NCBI GenBank assembly: GCA_002395235.1
Contig: DGWK01000012.1
Span: forward strand, 1 to 43,114
Length of the DNA: 43,114 nt
Origin: Lachnospiraceae bacterium UBA4260
Lineage (GTDB): Bacteria > Bacillota > Clostridia > Lachnospirales > Lachnospiraceae
Direction of reading: 5' to 3'
The translations under genes were made by a program, and so were the position numbers. Positions 39,399-43,114 of the stretch are shown here, in pieces (within the stretch, counting starts at the first letter, position 1; each line of letters opens with the position of its first letter). A model generated the notes under the pieces. That model had not been told where the DNA came from, made no database searches, and saw only the letters and a program-made list of their open reading frames with translations.

Positions 39399-39950
39399 AT
39401 GGCCGTTCCTTTCCTTGTATCTTTTGCACTTGCCTATGTACTCTTCAAGGATGAGACACAGACCGAAGCAGTTCAGAATCAGGATGCGGAGGCAGAAACC
39501 GCAGTGCCCGAAATCAAGGGAAGATTTGAGATCGAAGCTCCTGTTCCCGGAAAAGTTGTCGCCCTCAGTGAAGTGCTGGATGCAACCTTCGCAGAAGGAC
39601 TTCTCGGAAACGGAATTGCGGTGGAGCCTTCTGAAGGCAAGGTCTACGCGCCCTTTGACGGAACGGCAGAGACAGTATTTGAGACGCTTCACGCCCTGGG
39701 GCTTAAAGCAGATAACGGTGTGACGGTCCTGATCCATGTGGGACTTGAGACGGTCGGTCTTGGCGGAGCACCCTTTAAGGCACACATTAAGCAGGGAGAG
39801 CACTTCAAAAAGGGACAGCTTCTTCTTGAATTTGATATGGATCAGATCAAGGCAGCCGGTCTTCCGACAATCACGCCGGTCATTGTGACCAATGAAGACG
39901 AAGTCGGAGATGTGGCGATCGAAGATGGCAAAATAGTGATCGGCGCATGA
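39399..39950 (+). pseudogene. Truncated PTS beta-glucoside permease (EIIA end only, module 3)
   Basis: The 183-residue frame starts MAVPFLVSFALAYVLFKDE, the end of the last EIIC membrane segment, followed by a complete EIIA domain (EIEAPVPGKVVALSEV, VLIHVGLETV with H113, HFKKGQLLLEF, TPVIVTN). All of EIIB and almost all EIIC are missing, about 440 residues compared with modules 1 and 2. The break lies exactly where a TACCC repeat ends. There is no ribosome site before the ATG and a terminator lies just upstream, so expression is doubtful. If made, it could act as a free, membrane-tethered EIIA serving another permease. Confidence 0.85.
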
Positions 39951-39970
39951 TCTTTGGGAGGAGCGCGAAT

Positions 39971-41395
39971 ATGAAAAAATTTCCGAAAGATTTTATGTGG
40001 GGCGGCGCAACAGCCGCCAACCAGGTCGAGGGGGCCTGGAATGCAGACGGCAAAGGAATAGCAGTGCCGGATGTGGTGACCGCGGGAAGCCATACCGTTG
40101 CGAGGAGGGTGGACCCGTCTTTGGACCCGGGGACCCTCTATCCCTCTCACGAGGCCATCGATTTTTATCACCGTTACAGGGAAGATATTGAACTTTTTGC
40201 GGAGATGGGGTTCAAGGTTTTCCGCATGTCGATCAACTGGACCAGAATCTTTCCCACGGAAGAAGAGGAAGAACCGAATGAAGCGGGCCTTAAGTTTTAC
40301 GACGACGTCTTTGACTGCCTGCTCGAACACGGCATAGAGCCGCTGGTCACTATTTCGCACTATGAGCTGCCGTATGCTCTGGTAGAGAAATACAACGGCT
40401 GGATCGACAGAAAATTGATCGACCTTTACATGAAATTCTGCAAGGTGATCTTTGCGCGCTATCAGAACAAGGTAAAATATTGGCTGACCTTCAATGAGAT
40501 CAATTGCGGGACGCTGTTTACCGGGACCGTGATAGAGACCTGTACCTTTAAGGGGTATACAGGCCCCAGCCAACAGGCGCCCAGTCCGATGCAGACGCGG
40601 TATCAGGCACTGCATCATCAGTTTATCGCCTCTGCGATGGCGGTGAGCTATGCGCATGAGCACTATCCGCAGTTCAAAATGGGTTGCATGGTGGCACAGC
40701 TTCCGGATTATCCCGCCACATGCAATCCGGACGATATTTTGGCAACGCAAAAGCATATGCGGGAGGTCAACTGGTTCTGTTCCGACATACAGGTCCGCGG
40801 AAAGTATCCATCCTACAGCAGGCGGTTCTTTAAAGAGAACGGGATCGTGATTCGTATGGAAGCGGGCGATGAGGAGATTCTGTCCAATGGAACGGTAGAC
40901 TTCTACACATTCAGTTACTATATGTCGTTCTGCGTCTCTGTCGATCCGAATGCGGACAGAACAACCGGAAATCTTCTGGGCGGCGTGAAGAATCCGTATC
41001 TTGAGACCTCCGAGTGGGGATGGCAGATCGACCCTAAGGGGCTTCAGTGGATCCTTAACGAGATCTGGGACCGCTACCAGATTCCGCTGATGGTGGTGGA
41101 AAACGGCCTCGGGGCGAGAGATGTCAAGGATGAGGACGGAAAGATTCACGACACATACCGCATTGAATATATGAAACAGCATATCGATGCGATGGCGGAA
41201 GCGATTGAGGATGGTGTGGAGCTCATGGGATACACGCCCTGGGCATGCATTGATTCCGTTTCGCTGTCTACGGGTGAGATGGCTAAGAGATACGGCATGA
41301 TTTATGTCAATAAGTTCGATGACGGCAGCGGGGATCTCTCCAGAGAGAGAAAGGATTCATTTTATTGGTATAAAAAGGTAATTGAAGAGAATTGA
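39971..41395 (+). CDS. bglA: 6-phospho-beta-glucosidase, GH1 (module 3)
   Basis: It is an intact third paralogue: FMWGGATAANQVEGA, acid/base E176 in LTFNEIN, nucleophile E377 in VVENGLGA, and the STGEMAKRYGMIYVNKFDDG phosphate-site segment. It is 474 residues and clearly closest to the module 1 enzyme (shared EEPNE, FPT and ISHYELPYALVEKYNGW stretches). ATG 39971 follows GGGAGGAGCG; the earlier ATG at 39947 overlaps the permease stop. Because its own permease is truncated, the enzyme would depend on sugar phosphates made by the other two PTS proteins, if it is expressed at all. It ends at a terminator formed from a TACCCT repeat. Confidence 0.95.
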   Translation: MKKFPKDFMWGGATAANQVEGAWNADGKGIAVPDVVTAGSHTVARRVDPSLDPGTLYPSHEAIDFYHRYREDIELFAEMGFKVFRMSINWTRIFPTEEEEEPNEAGLKFYDDVFDCLLEHGIEPLVTISHYELPYALVEKYNGWIDRKLIDLYMKFCKVIFARYQNKVKYWLTFNEINCGTLFTGTVIETCTFKGYTGPSQQAPSPMQTRYQALHHQFIASAMAVSYAHEHYPQFKMGCMVAQLPDYPATCNPDDILATQKHMREVNWFCSDIQVRGKYPSYSRRFFKENGIVIRMEAGDEEILSNGTVDFYTFSYYMSFCVSVDPNADRTTGNLLGGVKNPYLETSEWGWQIDPKGLQWILNEIWDRYQIPLMVVENGLGARDVKDEDGKIHDTYRIEYMKQHIDAMAEAIEDGVELMGYTPWACIDSVSLSTGEMAKRYGMIYVNKFDDGSGDLSRERKDSFYWYKKVIEEN

Positions 41396-41400
41396 ATGGA

Positions 41401-41448
41401 TACCCTAGAGGTCCCTTGGAGGGACCTCTTTTTTTTTTGGGGGGGGGG
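41401..41448 (+). terminator. Terminator built from a repeat unit, followed by T10G10 tract
   Basis: TACCCTAGAGGT supplies the left arm AGAGGTCCC (41407-41415), which pairs with GGGACCTCT (41421-41429, loop TTGGA). Ten T (41429-41438) and ten G (41439-41448) follow, a slippage-prone double homopolymer. Confidence 0.85.
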
Positions 41449-41541
41449 TACCCTGGAGGTGTGGGATACCCTGAAGGTGTGCGATACCCTAAAGGTGTGC
41501 GATACCTCTAGGGTAGTCCGATACCTCTAGGGTATCCGATA
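41449..41541 (+). repeat. TACCCT repeat array D (3 direct and 2 inverted units)
   Basis: Three units TACCCT(GG/GA/AA)AGGTGTG(G/C)GA are followed by two in inverted sense, TACCTCTAGGGTA. The change of orientation in one array is unique in the window. From 41542 to 41728 I see only short GATC/CCGG inverted repeats (about 41672-41720) upstream of the next gene's AAAGGAG site. Confidence 0.9.
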
Positions 41542-41728
41542 CACAGATTCTTCACAGAAATCCCCTCTTTTCTTAACAGATATTCCTGAAACTATAGCTA
41601 TACATTAAGCTTCGTCTAAGGTTCATGCCTAATAATGGTCTCATAAACAAGATACAAATCACCCCGATCTTTTAAGTAGATCCGGGAAGGAGATCCGGCT
41701 TATGAACCGGGAATGGAAAGGAGTATAA

Positions 41729-43024
41729 ATGAAAAGAGGAGATTTTATCAAAATAGCGGCGGCCACATGTGCAGCGTTCACAATTTCCGCAGTTGCGGGA
41801 TTTGGTGCTATGTCAGGATTGTTCGGGACATCCGATACTGCCTATGCATCTGAGAATACAGCTGTTGTGTCTGAATACACGTCAGAAGATTCGGAAGCAG
41901 TCGTGACGTCCGCAGATAATGCAGAAGATGCCGTGGCGACCGCAGGCCTCAACATGGTCAGCGGCGGAGCGCTGGAAACAAGCGATATGTTTACAAGCAG
42001 GGATCTGGAGCAGGAGGCGGACCTCAGTGAGGCACAGAACTACACGATCTCGGACGGCCAGACAATTGAGATCACATCGGAAGGCGTCTATGTAATCACC
42101 GGAACGGTCGCCAATGCTCAGATCGTCGTAAATGCGGGCAGTGAGGACAAAGTACAGATCGTCCTGGACGGCGTCTCCATCACAAATGACAGCACCCCTT
42201 GCATCTACGTAAAGAGCGCGGACAAAGTATTTGTGACTACTACGGATTCGGACAATATTTTGGCGGTGACAGGGACGTTTACAGCGGACGGAGATACGAA
42301 TACAGATGCCGTGATCTTCAGTAAGGATGATCTGGTACTTAACGGAACAGGAACACTGACCATTCAGTCATCGAATAACGGAATTACCAGCAAAGACGAT
42401 CTCAAGATCACGGGCGGAACGATCAACATCACCTGCACGGCGGATGCGATCGAGGCAAACGACTCCATAAGGATCGCGGACGGCACGATCAACATCAAGA
42501 CAAGCAAGGATGCGCTCCACGCGGAAAATGATGAGGATGACACGGTCGGATTTGTCTACATCTGCGGTGGTACACTGAATGTCGAGTCTGACGACGACGC
42601 GGTGCATGCGACAACGGTGATCCAGATCGATGACGGAGAACTGAATCTTGTGGCGCATGAGGGCCTTGAGGCAACCTGGATCCAGATTAACGGCGGTACG
42701 GTCAATATCGAGGCCAGCGATGACGGCATCAATGCCGCTTACAAATCGGCCAAAATCACGCCTGCAGCCGAATTCAACGGCGGAACTGTCACGATCGTGA
42801 TGGGCTCGGGAGATACCGACGCGGTGGATTCCAACGCAAATCTGCTCATCACCGGCGGCACGCTTAATATTACGGCGCAGAGTCCTTTTGACTATGACGG
42901 GACGGCCAAGAAGACCGGCGGCACGCTGATCGTAAACGGCACAGAGACCGATACCATTTCCAACCAGATGATGGGAGGCAAGGGAGGCCAAGGCGGCATG
43001 GGCGGCCGAGGCGGAAGATGGTGA
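41729..43024 (+). CDS. Secreted carbohydrate-binding beta-helix protein (DUF4353/Cthe_2159-like)
   Basis: The N-terminus is a signal peptide (MKRGDFIKIAAATCAAFTISAVAGFGAMSG, then TAYASEN). After an acidic linker come many beta-helix rungs of the kind TISDGQTIEITSEGVYVITGTV, GTGTLTIQSSNNGITSKDDLKITGGTINITCTADAIEANDSIRI, as in the DUF4353 family, whose member Cthe_2159 of Clostridium thermocellum binds acidic polysaccharides. Conserved D-A-(I/L/V)-x-A repeats may bind Ca2+. The C-terminus is a Met/Gly-rich tail (MMGGKGGQGGMGGRGGRW). It is 431 residues. An extracellular plant-polysaccharide binder would fit the sugar-scavenging neighbourhood. Repeat array E starts five bases after the stop. Confidence 0.88.
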   Translation: MKRGDFIKIAAATCAAFTISAVAGFGAMSGLFGTSDTAYASENTAVVSEYTSEDSEAVVTSADNAEDAVATAGLNMVSGGALETSDMFTSRDLEQEADLSEAQNYTISDGQTIEITSEGVYVITGTVANAQIVVNAGSEDKVQIVLDGVSITNDSTPCIYVKSADKVFVTTTDSDNILAVTGTFTADGDTNTDAVIFSKDDLVLNGTGTLTIQSSNNGITSKDDLKITGGTINITCTADAIEANDSIRIADGTINIKTSKDALHAENDEDDTVGFVYICGGTLNVESDDDAVHATTVIQIDDGELNLVAHEGLEATWIQINGGTVNIEASDDGINAAYKSAKITPAAEFNGGTVTIVMGSGDTDAVDSNANLLITGGTLNITAQSPFDYDGTAKKTGGTLIVNGTETDTISNQMMGGKGGQGGMGGRGGRW

Positions 43025-43029
43025 GAGAG

Positions 43030-43114
43030 GTACCCTGGAGGTCGAGTGACCACCCTGGAGGTCGGCCGGTACCCTAGAGGTCGGCTGACCACCCTAGAGG
43101 TCGGCAATACCCTA
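43030..43114 (+). repeat. TACCCT repeat array E, running off the window
   Basis: Four units (A/T)CCCT(G/A)GAGGTCG with links GAGTGAC, GCCGG, GCTGAC and GCAA, plus a final partial TACCCTA. The period is 18-20 bp and units alternate TACCCT and CACCCT. Confidence 0.9.

Noticed and set aside
42892..43107. Proline/arginine-rich minus-strand frame at the window end
   Set aside because: It is produced by reading the repeat array and the Gly-rich tail of the beta-helix gene backwards.
37856..43114. TACCCT arrays as CRISPR
   Set aside because: The period is 18-20 bp with no unique spacers, units vary, and there are no cas genes.

Overview
The window looks like an anaerobic gut Firmicute of the Lachnospiraceae/Clostridia type. 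This rests on a mixed ~50% GC composition, strong AGGAGG ribosome binding sites, PTS beta-glucoside permeases, a glycyl-radical enzyme with its radical-SAM activase, FchA/FolD folate enzymes, a butyryl-CoA-transferase-like gene and an LPXTG-like surface protein. No rRNA, tRNA, CRISPR array, prophage or integrase was seen.

Layout. 1-1662: 3' end of a repeat-built surface adhesin. 1941-3656: two-part mannose-6-phosphate isomerase. 3724-9612: beta-glucoside module 1 (promoter, RAT/terminator, licT-like antiterminator broken by an in-frame TAG, PTS EIIBCA, phospho-beta-glucosidase, ABM monooxygenase, HAD phosphatase). 9739-10388: mazEF with an operator palindrome on its promoter. 10445-15894: SGNH hydrolase, TSUP transporter, DeoR regulator translationally coupled to a CoA-transferase, an internally deleted nuclease-family remnant, and an XRE-Uma2 fusion. 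15982-23443: module 2 (MerR, old-yellow-enzyme reductase, MerR, PTS EIIBCA, phospho-beta-glucosidase), in which two promoters have the 19-bp spacer typical of MerR activation. 23951-29085: glycyl-radical enzyme, divergent activase, fructose-6-phosphate-aldolase-like transaldolase and ROK kinase, the gene set expected for radical cleavage of 1,5-anhydrohexitol phosphates. 29352-34740: a cloverleaf-like repeat, a small secreted protein, one-carbon folate genes, a TerB-like protein, DegV, and two related long perfect palindromes. 34931-37736: two paralogous small proteins with a double-glycine leader and an SH3-like domain, flanking a RelA/SpoT-like protein with a degenerate synthetase. 37856-43114: a region dotted with TACCCTnnAGGT repeats that contains a putative manganese riboswitch and Ca2+/cation antiporter, beta-glucoside module 3 (permease cut down to its EIIA end, intact glucosidase), and a secreted carbohydrate-binding beta-helix protein.

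How it fits together: three paralogous PTS/GH1 modules suggest a specialist in plant aryl-beta-glucosides. Modules 1 and 2 add enzymes (ABM monooxygenase, ene-reductase) that could deal with the aromatic or unsaturated aglycone released inside the cell, and module 2 carries MerR sensors. The anhydroglycolysis-type operon extends the sugar range. The most unusual items are the GG-leader SH3 pair with a shared upstream element, the TACCCT repeat family that ends exactly at the truncated permease, and the nested palindromes. All functions are read from sequence by eye; no database search was run.
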